A stretch of 64,000 bases of DNA from CAZIAK01 sp964537035 (GCA_964537035.1 CAZIAK010000007.1:1-64000), one strand, 5' to 3'. Shown: positions 33,114 to 42,761, counted from the stretch's first letter. Numbers and translations: made by a program. Notes: generated from the sequence alone by a model not told the origin.

Positions 33114-34337
33114 CTGGGCGCCCTCCCCCAGCTGGTCCAGCACCCAGCGATACTCTTGCTCCAGGCAATCGAGCAGGGTCACCGCGCCCAGGGACTCTCG
33201 CCGCTCGACTGGGAGAGCGCCGAAGGAGTAGGTCTCGATCTCCAACTGGTCAGTGGCCCCCGTGCTCTGCACCAGCGCCAACAGCTGCTCCAGGTCAGGA
33301 CGAGTGGTGGTCAGGAGGCCCGCCGAGTCAAGGCGGTCCGCGAAGAGAGGCACGTGATAGTGCACCCGCCATTCGTCGGCGGCGAGAGCTCTACGGTCGC
33401 TCAGGGCCTCTGGGAGGTCGGCCAGGCGACGGAGAGGCTCGCCCTCCTGACGAGCCACGACCTGGTGAAACCAGCGGTCCTCCGCGAAGGGAGCCAGGGC
33501 CTGTCGACGGCCCGCCGGGCCTGCTGAGACGATGGCGCAGGACAGCTGGACCTTGGCGATAGGCACCTCGGCTGCAGCCAGGGCGGTGAGCGATGGGGCC
33601 ATGTCCTCGAATTCGACGGCCTGGTGGCAGGCGTCGTAGCACAGGCCCAGATGGCCCTGGCTGTGGGGCGCCAGGCGGCGGGTGAACAGGTCGACCACCT
33701 CGTCGGTGGTCTCCAGCAGCGAGAGGGGCTCGGGCTCGATGGCCAGGGTCACCCGGCGCCCGGTCTCGTCAGCCAGGCGGGCCAGGCCCTCGTCGGCGGC
33801 CAGCAGGCCTGCCACCACGCCGTCCTCGTCGCAGAGTGCGGGTCCCCAGGGCTTGTAGGCCCCTGAGTGGGTAGAAAGGGTGCCATCGACCCCCTCGGGC
33901 AGGCAGGCGGCCAGGGCCCGGGCCGCCGAGAGGGTGTAGGACAGGCGTTCTGGGTCGGACCAGCTGGGCTTGAAGACCTCGTCCTTTACCCGGGGCCCGT
34001 GAAAGCTGCCGGAGGGGAAGGCGTTCACGGTGAAGACGTAGAGGCCCAGTTCGGCCAGGGCCTCCACGAGACGCGAGGGGTCCGCCTCCACCTCGCTGGC
34101 CACGGTCTGGGGAAACCAGAGGCCCACACCCAGGGCACCATCGAGCGCCGAGCCGCTGCCCGGTTCTGCCGAGCTTCCCAGGTCTGCCCCATCCCCCGGC
34201 CCGCGAGCCCTGCCCAATCCCAGGCGGGCTGCCAGGGGCACGGCGTGGGACCTGAGCGCGGCGATCATCCCTTCGACGTCGTCGTAGGGGTGGACGTTGG
34301 TGCAGTAGCCCAGGTGCTGGCCGTTCTTCAATCTCAT
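33105..34337 (-). CDS. eboE: EboE-like TIM-barrel metabolite traffic protein
   Basis: 410 residues from the ATG at 34337 (34346 is an alternative). It opens with HLGYCTNVHPYDD, and continues GVGLWFPQTVASEV, LYVFTVNAFPSGSFHG, VKDEVFKPSW, TLSTHSGAYKPWG, VTLAIEPEPLSLLET, LCYDACHQAVEFED and VQLSCAIVS: the xylose-isomerase-like barrel of EboE, with His/Glu/Asp ligands at the expected places. EboE takes part in moving isoprenoid or eustigmatophyte-type cofactor-linked metabolites to the periplasm in other bacteria, but the other ebo genes (A-D, F) are not nearby. There is a low-complexity insertion near residue 40-70 (GPGDGADLGSSAEPGSGS). The upstream 259 bp, divergent to the helicase, hold no clear gene. 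Confidence 0.75.
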   Translation of the reverse strand: MRLKNGQHLGYCTNVHPYDDVEGMIAALRSHAVPLAARLGLGRARGPGDGADLGSSAEPGSGSALDGALGVGLWFPQTVASEVEADPSRLVEALAELGLYVFTVNAFPSGSFHGPRVKDEVFKPSWSDPERLSYTLSAARALAACLPEGVDGTLSTHSGAYKPWGPALCDEDGVVAGLLAADEGLARLADETGRRVTLAIEPEPLSLLETTDEVVDLFTRRLAPHSQGHLGLCYDACHQAVEFEDMAPSLTALAAAEVPIAKVQLSCAIVSAGPAGRRQALAPFAEDRWFHQVVARQEGEPLRRLADLPEALSDRRALAADEWRVHYHVPLFADRLDSAGLLTTTRPDLEQLLALVQSTGATDQLEIETYSFGALPVERRESLGAVTLLDCLEQEYRWVLDQLGEGAQPG

Positions 34338-34596
34338 GGAGGACATCCCTGGCAGGGTCTGGGCGAGGTGACGGCTAGCTGAGGTCAGGCGGCCTGATGA
34401 CACCCGATCCATGCGCAGACCGGCGTCCGCTGGCCATGATAGCCAGCGCTCCCTGGGGACAGGTCGGCCCCGGGCGGTTCTATCCGATAGTGGCACGAAC
34501 CGCTGCTGGTCAGGCACACTAGGGGGTCCTGGGCTAGATGTGATGGGCGACGGAGACAGCTCCCGCCCCGTCTGGCGACCACTCCGAACCGACCCG

Positions 34597-36024
34597 ATGA
34601 CTGACGAACAACCGAACCGATCCGATACGCCCCGCCGCAGACGCCGTCGCCGCGGGCCCTCCAAACGTTCCTCCGACAACAAGGGCCCCCGTGAGGGCCG
34701 AAGCCGCGATGAGCGTGGCTCTGCCGACGACGGGCAGGGCAGCGAAGCCAGGCAGTCAAAGACTGACGCCGGGGCTGAAAGCCAGACCGACGACTCCCAG
34801 ACCGTGCCCCTCGACGAGTGCGCCTTCGCCGAGTTCGAGCTGCGCGAAGACCTGCTGAAGGGCATCGCGGGCAGCGGCTACCGCACACCGTCTGAGATCC
34901 AGGCGCGCACCTTGCCCCACGCTCTCGAAGGGCGCGATGTGGTGGGCCAGGCCCGCACGGGCACGGGCAAGACCGCCGCGTTCCTGGTGCCGTCGTTGCA
35001 GCTGCTCTCCGACAAACCCGGGCCTCGCGTGCTGGTCGTCGTGCCCACCCGCGAGCTGGCCATGCAGGTCAACGCCGAGGCCGAGCGCCTGGGCAAGCAC
35101 ATGGGTCTCTCCGCCCTGGCGATCTATGGCGGCGACCCCATGAAGCGGCAGCTCGACGCGCTCGAGAAGGGTGTGCAGGTCATCGCCGCCACGCCCGGCC
35201 GCCTGCTCGATCACCTGGGCCGGGGCACCCTGCGCCTGATCGAGCTCGACATGCTCATCCTCGACGAGGCCGATCGCATGTTCGACCTGGGCTTCAGAGA
35301 GGACATCGCCAAGATCATGCAGAAGGCGCCCGGCCGACGGCAGACCATGCTCTTCTCGGCGACCCTGTCCGAAGAGGTGCTGGGCATCTCTGAGCGCTAC
35401 ATGAACGATCCGGTGCAGGTCTTCCTGGCTCCGGACAAGATGACCGTCGAAGAGGTCGACCAGACCGTCTTCGCCGTCGACCAGCCCTTCAAAACAGACT
35501 TGCTCGTCGAGGTCCTGAAGCGCGAGAAGCCCGACCGCTCGATCATCTTCACCCGCACCAAGATCGGCGCTGATCGCCTGGCCATGCGCCTGACGAAGCG
35601 CCGCCTGCCCGCTCAAGAGCTGCACAGCGGACTGCACCAGAAGCGCCGCGAGCGCATCTTGGCTGACTTTCGCGAAGGCAAGTTTCAATACCTGATCGCC
35701 ACCGATGTGGCGGCCCGGGGTATCGACATCGACGGCGTGTCCCACGTCATCAACTACGACATCCCCGAGAACGCTGAAGACTACGTGCACCGTATCGGAC
35801 GCACGGCGCGCATGGGTGCTACCGGCCGGGCGGTGACCTTCGTCACCGGCGAGGACGGCATGTACCTGACCGCCATCGAGAAGCTGATCAACCAGGAGAT
35901 CCAGGGCATCCGCTACGACGGCGTGCGCACCCAGGAGAAGAAGGCCGCCGAGAAGAAGGTCGAGCCCAAGGGTCCGGCCTACATCAAGACGCTCAACGGC
36001 TACATCCGCAAGCGCACCCGATGA
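34597..36024 (+). CDS. DEAD-box ATP-dependent RNA helicase
   Basis: 475 residues from the ATG at 34597; an in-frame ATG at 34543 would add 18 residues. A basic disordered N-terminus (RRRRRRRGPSKRSS) of about 65 residues precedes the core. Motifs in order: Q-motif region (TPSEIQARTLPHAL), ARTGTGKT (Walker A), PTRELA, GG and TPGR, LDEADRMFD (DEAD), SAT, then RecA2 with IIFTRTK, ATDVAARGIDID and HRIGRTARMG. Resembles RhlE/RhlB-type helicases. It likely acts in ribosome assembly or mRNA decay. Its TGA overlaps the ATG of rsgA, a ribosome-maturation GTPase, which supports the ribosome link. Confidence 0.93.
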   Translation: MTDEQPNRSDTPRRRRRRRGPSKRSSDNKGPREGRSRDERGSADDGQGSEARQSKTDAGAESQTDDSQTVPLDECAFAEFELREDLLKGIAGSGYRTPSEIQARTLPHALEGRDVVGQARTGTGKTAAFLVPSLQLLSDKPGPRVLVVVPTRELAMQVNAEAERLGKHMGLSALAIYGGDPMKRQLDALEKGVQVIAATPGRLLDHLGRGTLRLIELDMLILDEADRMFDLGFREDIAKIMQKAPGRRQTMLFSATLSEEVLGISERYMNDPVQVFLAPDKMTVEEVDQTVFAVDQPFKTDLLVEVLKREKPDRSIIFTRTKIGADRLAMRLTKRRLPAQELHSGLHQKRRERILADFREGKFQYLIATDVAARGIDIDGVSHVINYDIPENAEDYVHRIGRTARMGATGRAVTFVTGEDGMYLTAIEKLINQEIQGIRYDGVRTQEKKAAEKKVEPKGPAYIKTLNGYIRKRTR

Positions 36025-36907
36025 GCGTGTGCCGNNNNNNNNNNNNNNNNNNNNNNNNNNNNNNNNNNNNNNNNNNNNNNNNNNNNNNNNNNNNNNNNNN
36101 NNNNNNNNNNNNNNNNNNNNNNNNNNNNNNNNNNACGCGGGCGTGGTCGAGTCGGTGCACGAGCGGCACAACCGCCTGGCCCGTCCCCAGGCCTTCGGGA
36201 CGTTCAGCGGGCGCACTCGGCACAAGCAGGGTCGGGTGGCGCCGGTGCAGGTCATCGCCGCCAATCTCGACCGGCTCATCGTGGTGGCCGCCCTTGAGGA
36301 GCCTCCGTTTCGCCCCGGCCTGGTCGACCGCTTCTGCGTGGCCGCGGACATGCAGGGCATCGACGCGGTGGTGGTGCTCAACAAGGCCGACCTGCCCTGC
36401 GATCGCTCGGTGGCAGACCCCTATATCGAAGCCGGGGTGAAGGTGATCCAGACCAGCATCATGACCGGCGAGGGCATCGATGAGCTGGCCGCCGAGATGT
36501 CCCAGGGCATCAGCTTGCTGGTGGGCCATTCGGGTGTGGGCAAGTCGAGCCTGCTCAATGCGGTGAGCCCCGACCTGAAGCTGAGCGTAGGTCACGTGGC
36601 CGTCTATCACGGTCGCGGGCGACACACCACCACCACCGTGACCCTGCTGCAGCTCGACAACGGCGGCTGGGTGGTGGACAGCCCGGGCATGCGCGAGTTC
36701 GCCCTCGAAGACGTGCCCCCCATCGAACTGGCCCGGCTCTACCCGGGCTTCGAAGACCTGCCCCGCGACTGCCGCTTCAGCAACTGCCGGCACAACACCG
36801 AGCCTGGCTGCGCGGTCGTGGAGGCTGTTGAAGACGGGCGGTATCCCGAAGAACGCTACGAGATCTACCTGCGCATCCTCGATGAGGTGAGCGAGGGCGG
36901 GACGTGA
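36021..36907 (+). CDS. rsgA: ribosome small-subunit-dependent GTPase A, interrupted by a gap
   Basis: The start codon ATG (36021) overlaps the helicase stop, and about 4 codons are visible before the N run. After the gap 257 residues remain: the end of the OB-fold (ARPQAFGTFSGRTRHKQGRVAPVQVIAANLDRLIVV), the circularly permuted GTPase with VVLNKADL (G4), then GHSGVGKSSLLNAV (G1) and DSPGMREF (G3), and the zinc site CRFSNCRHNTEPGC. RsgA checks and releases factors from late 30S subunits. The downstream CobW-type gene starts inside its last codons. Confidence 0.92.
36035..36134. other. assembly gap (100 N)
   Basis: 100 N within rsgA, hiding most of the N-terminal OB-fold. The true gap size is unknown. 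Confidence 0.99.
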
Positions 36908-37875
36908 CCGGGCCCCTGCCCGCCACCGTGCTCAGCGGCTATCTGGGCGCGGGCAAGACCACCCTGCTGAACCGCATCCTCTCCGCGGACCACGGCCGCC
37001 GCTTGGCGGTGATCGTCAACGAGCTGGGAGAGATCGGCATCGACCAGGCCCTGGTGGTGGGCGCGGACGAAGAGGTGATCGAGTTCAGCAACGGCTGCCT
37101 CTGCTGCACGTTTCGCGGTGACCTGGTGGCCACCCTGATCAACCTCATCCCCCGGGCAGACAAGCTCGACGGCATTCTGGTGGAGACCACGGGCCTGGCC
37201 GCCCCCGCCCCCATCGCCCAGTCGTTCTACGTCACCCAGCAACTGCGCGATGCGTATCGCCTCGACGGCGTGGTCACCGTGGTCGACGCCCGCCACGTGG
37301 GCCTGCACCTCGACACCGGCGTGGAGGCCCGAGCCCAGATCGCCTTCGCCGACGTGCTGCTGCTCAACAAGACCGACCTGGTCAGCGAGCCGGAGGCAGA
37401 CGCCATCGCGGCGCGGCTGTCGAAGCTCAATGGCCTGGCCCGCATCCATCGGGCGGTGCACGGCGAGGTCCCCCTCGATGCGGTGCTCGACGTGGGCTCG
37501 TTCGATCTGCAGCGCACCCTGGCCAGCCACCCAGGCTTTCTCGATGGCGAGACGCCCTTGCCCAGCGAGGGCCACGAAGAGGGCGTGGGCTCGGTCAGTC
37601 TGCAGGACACCGGCGAGCTCGACCCGGAGAAGACCACCATGTGGCTACGTTTTCTGGCCACCCGCCGCGGCCAGGACCTCTACCGCATGAAGGGCATCCT
37701 GGCCATGGCTGGCAGCGACCGGCGGCTGGTGTTTCATGGGGTGCACACGCTCTTCGAAGCCCTGGCTGACCGGCCTTGGGGTGACGGTGAAGAGCGCAGG
37801 AACCGGTTGGTGTTCATTGGCCGGAATCTGGACCGGGATGAGCTACGCCGAGGGTTGGCTGCGTGTAAGGCGTGA
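36904..37875 (+). CDS. CobW/COG0523 metal chaperone-type GTPase
   Basis: 323 residues, GTG start that overlaps the rsgA stop. Walker A SGYLGAGKTT at about 11-20, the metal-binding CxCC in FSNGCLCCTF (Cys65, 67, 68), Walker B region ILVETTGLAAP, LLLNKTDLV (G4), and a C-terminal CobW_C domain (RFLATRRGQDLYRMKGILAMAG). This family moves zinc, cobalt or iron to client enzymes. It has a short acidic/His stretch (GHEEGVG) but not a long His tract. The organisation with helicase and RsgA suggests a transcriptional unit; a link with ribosomes through zinc-binding RsgA is speculative. Confidence 0.9.
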   Translation: MTGPLPATVLSGYLGAGKTTLLNRILSADHGRRLAVIVNELGEIGIDQALVVGADEEVIEFSNGCLCCTFRGDLVATLINLIPRADKLDGILVETTGLAAPAPIAQSFYVTQQLRDAYRLDGVVTVVDARHVGLHLDTGVEARAQIAFADVLLLNKTDLVSEPEADAIAARLSKLNGLARIHRAVHGEVPLDAVLDVGSFDLQRTLASHPGFLDGETPLPSEGHEEGVGSVSLQDTGELDPEKTTMWLRFLATRRGQDLYRMKGILAMAGSDRRLVFHGVHTLFEALADRPWGDGEERRNRLVFIGRNLDRDELRRGLAACKA

Positions 37876-37958
37876 GCAACGCCCGGCATTCAGCCGGCGG
37901 ATCCACACCGAGCTGAAATCGAAAAGTGCCACTGGGCGACGAGGCGTCCAGCCCAACC

Positions 37959-37977
37959 GGGCGCCAACCCAGCGCCC
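37959..37977. terminator. hairpin between convergent CobW and cytochrome c genes
   Basis: GGGCGC pairs with GCGCCC around a 7-base loop (CAACCCA). It lies in the 118-bp gap between the two convergent stops, with no other gene visible there. It probably serves both strands. Confidence 0.5.
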
Positions 37978-37993
37978 TACTGGTCTCCAGACC

Positions 37994-40900
37994 CTACTGC
38001 TCGAAGTTCTTCAGGTAGTAGACCAGCGCGTCGACCCGCTCTTCGTAGTCGTCGTACATCGGCGCGTACTCCCCATCGGAGAACTCGCCCATGAAGTTCG
38101 GCATGCGGGTACCCGGCTGGAACTCCGGCGGGTTCACGAGCCAGTCGTGAATCCAGCCGGCCTTGAGCCGCTCGGCAGCCAGGGACAGATCGGGACCCCA
38201 CTGGGTCTTGTCCTCTTGCGTGGGCATCACGTCGCCGGACGGGTGACATTGGTTGCACTGGTTCACCGTGAACAGTTCAGAGCCCTTGTCGTAGAGAGCC
38301 TGATCGAGGTCGGCATGGGCCTCTGACTCGAAGGGCCAGGCCTCGTTCGACTGGGCGGAGAACCAACGCACCAGGCCCAGGGCCTCGTCGCTGCTCATGC
38401 CGAAGGTCGGCATGCGCACCTCGACGTGGGTGCGCACGATGAAGGGGTCGAGGAGGAAGTTGTAGAACCACTCCGGGTCGACCTTCTCACCCTCCTTGCG
38501 CAGGGTCGGCGGGCGCAGAGCGGGCTCCTCGATGTACTCACCCATGGCTCCCTCGCCCTCACCCAACACCACGAAGTGGTCGGGCACCACGATGCCGCTC
38601 TCGTCGACGGCATCGAGGAAGTCGTCGTCGTACGCGTCCTCGTCGATGATGCCAATGGTCTCTTCCCACTCGGGGTAGTAGAACTCATTGGCCAGCCAGC
38701 TGCCCTCGTGAAACAAGGTCATGTCGCCGCTGGTCACCTCTTCGGCGGTCCACAGGCCGTACTCCTCAGACCGGTTGATCAGGCCCGCCAGCGCTTCGAG
38801 ACGCTCGTCGTTGTCAGCCCCAGGCATGGAAACGAGCCGCTCGTATTGACCCACCCGGTGACAACCGATGCAGTTGTACTTGGTGATGGCCCGGTTGCCA
38901 GCCTCGATCAGGGCGGCGTCGCCATCGAGTCTGACCTTCATGGAGTCATCGATGCCGTCGTCACGGAGGCCCAGCAAGAACTGAACCATCAACTCGACCT
39001 CCTGATCGTCGAGATTGAAGTTGGGCATCTTCAGCTTCTCGCCCGGCAGCTTCACCTTCTGATCATAGCGAGCCACGAAGCGCTCGCCGTCAGCGTCCTC
39101 GTCGACCACGGGCATGCGGTCATAGACCCGGGGGTCGCGCATCTTGTAGCGGAAAAACTCCGGCAACGAGTGATGAATGGCCTCCGGGTTTCCATGGGAC
39201 GCCTCATGACCGAAGTCGAACTTGGTCAGCTCCTTGAGCGCCTCGTAGGTCAGCTCGGTGCCGATGGGCGTGTCGTTGTAGTGCTCGGGAACCATGTGAC
39301 AGCCCGCACAACCGTAGCGGGAGAACAGCTTCTCACCCACGTACAGCTCTACCGCGTCGTCACCCGTGGTGGCCATCTCTGCCACCTGCTCACGAGCCCA
39401 GGCCTCACCGGCCACGGCGCTCAGCTGCTCCACCGCGATCTGGTCAACGATGGCCTGATCGGTGCTGGGTTCAGCCATGGCCTCCCAGGTGGGATCGGTC
39501 AACGTCATCAGGTAGGCGGTGATGTCCCAGGCCTCTTGTTCGCTGAGACGCAGGTCAGGCATGACCGTATCGGGGAAGTAGCGCTTGGGGTCGAGAATCC
39601 AGTTGTAGAGCCAACGGGCATCGACCTTGCTACCCACTGCCGAGAGGTCCGGCCCGTGATCGTTCAGCAGCCACCCTTCGTCAGCGATGGAGTGGCAACC
39701 CAGGCAGCCACGCTGCTCCAAGGTGGCCCGCCCTGCGTCCACGTCGGCCTCTCCATCAGGCACGGGATTCAGACTCCAGCCACTGCTGGCCAGTGAGTCT
39801 TCGGAGAGCTTGTAGATGTAGTTCACCACAGCGCGCGCTTCGACCTGGTTGCGCTTGCCCCAGTCGTCGACGAAGGCATCGGAGTTGTTGTTCCATTGCA
39901 CATCGGGGGCGATGGTCGCCGCGCTGGGTGCGCCGGCGTTCGACTGGTTCCAGAAGTGCGGCATGCGCGTGGTGGGTCGGAAGCTCTTGGGGCTCATGGC
40001 CCACTTGTATGACCAGCCGCGCGGGGTCTTGAGCGCCAGGTTGGTCAGATCGGGGCCGACCTTGCGCAGGTACTCGAGGCCCTTGATCTTATGGCAACCG
40101 GCGCAGCCCAGGGTTTCCACCAGCTCTCGCGACTCGTTGTATTCGGGCACACCGTTGAGTCGCTCCGTATCAGAGTGGCACATGTAGCATGACGAGTAGA
40201 GCTTGTCGGACGGCGTCATGGGCCAGTCCCAGTAGTGCTTCGCCGGGTCGTAGTTGTACTCCTCGACCCAGCGCTCTTCCTTCTCGTGCCGCGTCTCCCA
40301 GGAGTCAGCCGTAGGCGTATGGAAGGTACGCTCAAACTCAACCGCCTGCCCACGACCCAGGTGGCACACAGTGCAACCGAACTCGCCCAGGGCGTGGGGG
40401 CTGTTGTCGGCGATGAACAGATCGAGGTTGGGGTGCGCGTTCAACACCCGCTGCCCTACCCGGTTCTCGTCGCTCAGCCAGACCTTCTCGTTGGCGTCGT
40501 CCCAGTTTGCGTAGGCCGGGTTGTTGATGTTCACGTGACAGGTGATGCACATGTCGACCTTGCCGACGTGCATGAAGTTGTAGTTGTCACGGAGCTTGTC
40601 GAGGACGACCTTCTCGATCTTGACCGTGGGCGCCAGCATGTCGAGCACCGGCGCGTTGCGCAGGTAGTCGTTGAACACCCCGTGCTCGATCTTGGCCAGG
40701 CTGGCCGTGAGGCGATCCCGCTCTTCTGTGAGGGCGGACAACTCGCGACCCTTGTTCTTGTGAGCCGCCGTGATGGCCTTGATCTCGTTCTTGGTGCCCA
40801 GCGCCGCGGCGTTGGCTGCATCAGCCGCAGCCAACTTCTCCCGCACGCCCTCCTGCACCTTGAGGAACTCCTCCTGCGACTCGGCGAGCAGTTCGGCGTC

Positions 40901-41623
40901 GTCGCCGTGCATCAGGCGCGTCTCCTCGAACGCGTAGCGCATGGCGTCCATCTCGCTCTTGGCGATCTGGAAGGCTTGGTTGGCCGCGTAGTACTGGCCT
41001 TTCTCCTCGAGTTCACGCTCGGTCAAGGCGTCGAGCTCTGAAGACTGGGCCTCTATCTGGGCTTCGAGAGCTGCCAGCTCGGCCTTCACGGCCTCTTCGA
41101 GCTCACCGTCGGCCCCTGCCTCTGCAGCGGCCACATCTGCCTCGAAGCGCTGAATGGTCAGCAGCCGGGCTTCTTCCTGGTAAGGCTTCCAGCCGCGCAC
41201 GTGGTCACGGCGCCACATCAGCAACACAGCGACGGTGAGCAGCAGCCCGCCCACGATGAACCACAGGTTTAACGTGTTGGCCTTGTACAGCCGGTCATCG
41301 CCGAAGATGCGCTTGTTGATCGGCTGGACGGGGAAGATGTTCTTCGCGCCCCCAGCCTTGCGTGGCTTCGCCGCAGCCTTGGGCGCAGCCTTGGGCGCCG
41401 CCTTCGCCGCCGGGGCCGCGGCCTCCGCCTTGCCAGCATCCATCTTGGCCTTCAGCGCGGCGATACGTGCGGCCATGTCTGGCTCGCCACCACCCTGTGC
41501 CCCCGAATCGCCGTCACTCGGCGCACCTGCCGCTGCAGAAGCATCGCCCGCACTTGGCCCCTCGGCCAAACGCTTCTTGATCTGCGCAATCAGAGCAGCC
41601 TTGTCCATCTTGCCGTCGCTCAT
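37994..41623 (-). CDS. membrane-anchored octahaem c-type cytochrome of a b6-type complex
   Basis: 1209 residues with eight CxxCH haem motifs: CITCH, CTVCH, CYMCH, CAGCH, CLGCH, CAGCH, CIGCH and CNQCH. The first about 115 residues are cytoplasmic and low-complexity, with an Ala-Lys-Pro repeat (KAAPKAAPKAAAKP at about 74-87). A single membrane helix lies at about 118-136, then a long coiled coil of about 160 residues (approximately 155-315), then the haem domains, each followed by a helix with a Met candidate for the sixth ligand (for example RMPHF, VMPDL, KMPNF). It closes an operon with the Rieske and cytochrome b genes, so it should carry electrons from that complex to downstream acceptors, replacing cytochrome c1/f. 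Eight haems on one anchored chain is unusual. Confidence 0.9.
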   Translation of the reverse strand: MSDGKMDKAALIAQIKKRLAEGPSAGDASAAAGAPSDGDSGAQGGGEPDMAARIAALKAKMDAGKAEAAAPAAKAAPKAAPKAAAKPRKAGGAKNIFPVQPINKRIFGDDRLYKANTLNLWFIVGGLLLTVAVLLMWRRDHVRGWKPYQEEARLLTIQRFEADVAAAEAGADGELEEAVKAELAALEAQIEAQSSELDALTERELEEKGQYYAANQAFQIAKSEMDAMRYAFEETRLMHGDDAELLAESQEEFLKVQEGVREKLAAADAANAAALGTKNEIKAITAAHKNKGRELSALTEERDRLTASLAKIEHGVFNDYLRNAPVLDMLAPTVKIEKVVLDKLRDNYNFMHVGKVDMCITCHVNINNPAYANWDDANEKVWLSDENRVGQRVLNAHPNLDLFIADNSPHALGEFGCTVCHLGRGQAVEFERTFHTPTADSWETRHEKEERWVEEYNYDPAKHYWDWPMTPSDKLYSSCYMCHSDTERLNGVPEYNESRELVETLGCAGCHKIKGLEYLRKVGPDLTNLALKTPRGWSYKWAMSPKSFRPTTRMPHFWNQSNAGAPSAATIAPDVQWNNNSDAFVDDWGKRNQVEARAVVNYIYKLSEDSLASSGWSLNPVPDGEADVDAGRATLEQRGCLGCHSIADEGWLLNDHGPDLSAVGSKVDARWLYNWILDPKRYFPDTVMPDLRLSEQEAWDITAYLMTLTDPTWEAMAEPSTDQAIVDQIAVEQLSAVAGEAWAREQVAEMATTGDDAVELYVGEKLFSRYGCAGCHMVPEHYNDTPIGTELTYEALKELTKFDFGHEASHGNPEAIHHSLPEFFRYKMRDPRVYDRMPVVDEDADGERFVARYDQKVKLPGEKLKMPNFNLDDQEVELMVQFLLGLRDDGIDDSMKVRLDGDAALIEAGNRAITKYNCIGCHRVGQYERLVSMPGADNDERLEALAGLINRSEEYGLWTAEEVTSGDMTLFHEGSWLANEFYYPEWEETIGIIDEDAYDDDFLDAVDESGIVVPDHFVVLGEGEGAMGEYIEEPALRPPTLRKEGEKVDPEWFYNFLLDPFIVRTHVEVRMPTFGMSSDEALGLVRWFSAQSNEAWPFESEAHADLDQALYDKGSELFTVNQCNQCHPSGDVMPTQEDKTQWGPDLSLAAERLKAGWIHDWLVNPPEFQPGTRMPNFMGEFSDGEYAPMYDDYEERVDALVYYLKNFEQ

Positions 41624-41666
41624 GGAAGAACCTTCAGTCGCCTGTGAGTCGGTGTGATCACCTGAC

Positions 41667-42746
41667 TCAGATGTTGAAGAACCACTCAGGAATGGCCACC
41701 AGGTACTTCAGGTTGAAGAACCAACGCAGCAGCATCTTGATGGGCAGTGAGGCCATGAAGAGCAGCAACATGACCAACACGCTGTAGCGGGCAAAGCCCA
41801 TCTCGTTGAACAGCTTCTTGAGCACCGTCACGGCCAGCAAGGCCGGCGCGATGGTGAAGTACCCGATGATCAGCAAGATGCCGGGGGCCTCACGAATCAG
41901 CGAGTTGTCGGGCAGCCGGGTATCGAGCCAGGAGACCCAGAAATAGTCCGACAGGTTGATGTTGCTCAGCGCCTCGACCTTGTGCGGATCCCAGAACTCG
42001 AAGGGCCCGAAGAAGTTCCAGTTCGGGCCGCGCAAGAACGTGCCCATGATCACCAGCAGCACCCACAAGATCAGGAAGCCGAACAGGAACACCGAGATGG
42101 CGAAGGGCCGCTCCTTGAACGTGTAGTAGCCGTTGCCCTTCGGGTTCACGTCGATGTAGGGGATGGCCATCAGGCCCACCACGATCATGCCCGGCAGGAC
42201 CACGCCCGCCAACCAGGGATCGAAGTAGACCAGCATCTCTTGAAGGCCCAGAAAGTACCACGGCGCCTTGGCCGGGTTGGGCGCTCGCGCACCGCTGGCC
42301 GGCTCTTCGAGCGGCGCCTCGACGGCCACTGCCCAGAGGATGAACACCGCCGCCAGCAGCACGGTGACCACGAACTCGGAGTAGACCAGATCGGGCCAGA
42401 CCAGGATCTTCTTGCCGCTGTCCTCCGCCTCATTGGGCGGCAGACCCTTCTCAAGCCGCATGTCGTTCTGCGTGGCCTGGCGCATGGCCAGCCAGAGGAA
42501 GAACAACACCGAGTAGATCATGATCACGATGGGCATGTTGTCGCCCTTCGTGATGATCTTGAAGAAGTCGTGGTTCTGGCTGCCGATGACCAGGAACACG
42601 GCCACCAGGCCCATGATCCCGAAGGACACCGACGGCGTCATCATCTGCCGCATGCGCGCCAGGTAGACGAAGAAGATCACCGTGGCGATACCGATCACCA
42701 GCTGCGGTGAGGCCAGGGCGTTGAAGAAGTTCTCGAAGGATTCCAA
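41667..42746 (-). CDS. cytochrome b C-terminal domain / subunit IV-like protein
   Basis: 359 residues with about eight predicted membrane helices. The central block NPAKAPWYFLGLQEMLVYFDPWLAG matches the start of the cytochrome b C-terminal domain (subunit IV), where the PEWY-type quinol-site loop normally follows; an exact PEWY is not visible (APWY here). It is longer than plain subunit IV (about 160 residues): the first about 120 residues add three extra helices, and the C-terminus adds more (FARYSVLVMLLLFMASLPIKML). Located between the cytochrome b6-like and cytochrome c genes, with 15- and 43-base gaps. Part of the quinol oxidation site. Confidence 0.82.
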   Translation of the reverse strand: MESFENFFNALASPQLVIGIATVIFFVYLARMRQMMTPSVSFGIMGLVAVFLVIGSQNHDFFKIITKGDNMPIVIMIYSVLFFLWLAMRQATQNDMRLEKGLPPNEAEDSGKKILVWPDLVYSEFVVTVLLAAVFILWAVAVEAPLEEPASGARAPNPAKAPWYFLGLQEMLVYFDPWLAGVVLPGMIVVGLMAIPYIDVNPKGNGYYTFKERPFAISVFLFGFLILWVLLVIMGTFLRGPNWNFFGPFEFWDPHKVEALSNINLSDYFWVSWLDTRLPDNSLIREAPGILLIIGYFTIAPALLAVTVLKKLFNEMGFARYSVLVMLLLFMASLPIKMLLRWFFNLKYLVAIPEWFFNI

Positions 42747-42761
42747 GGCTTCAGTCTTCCC

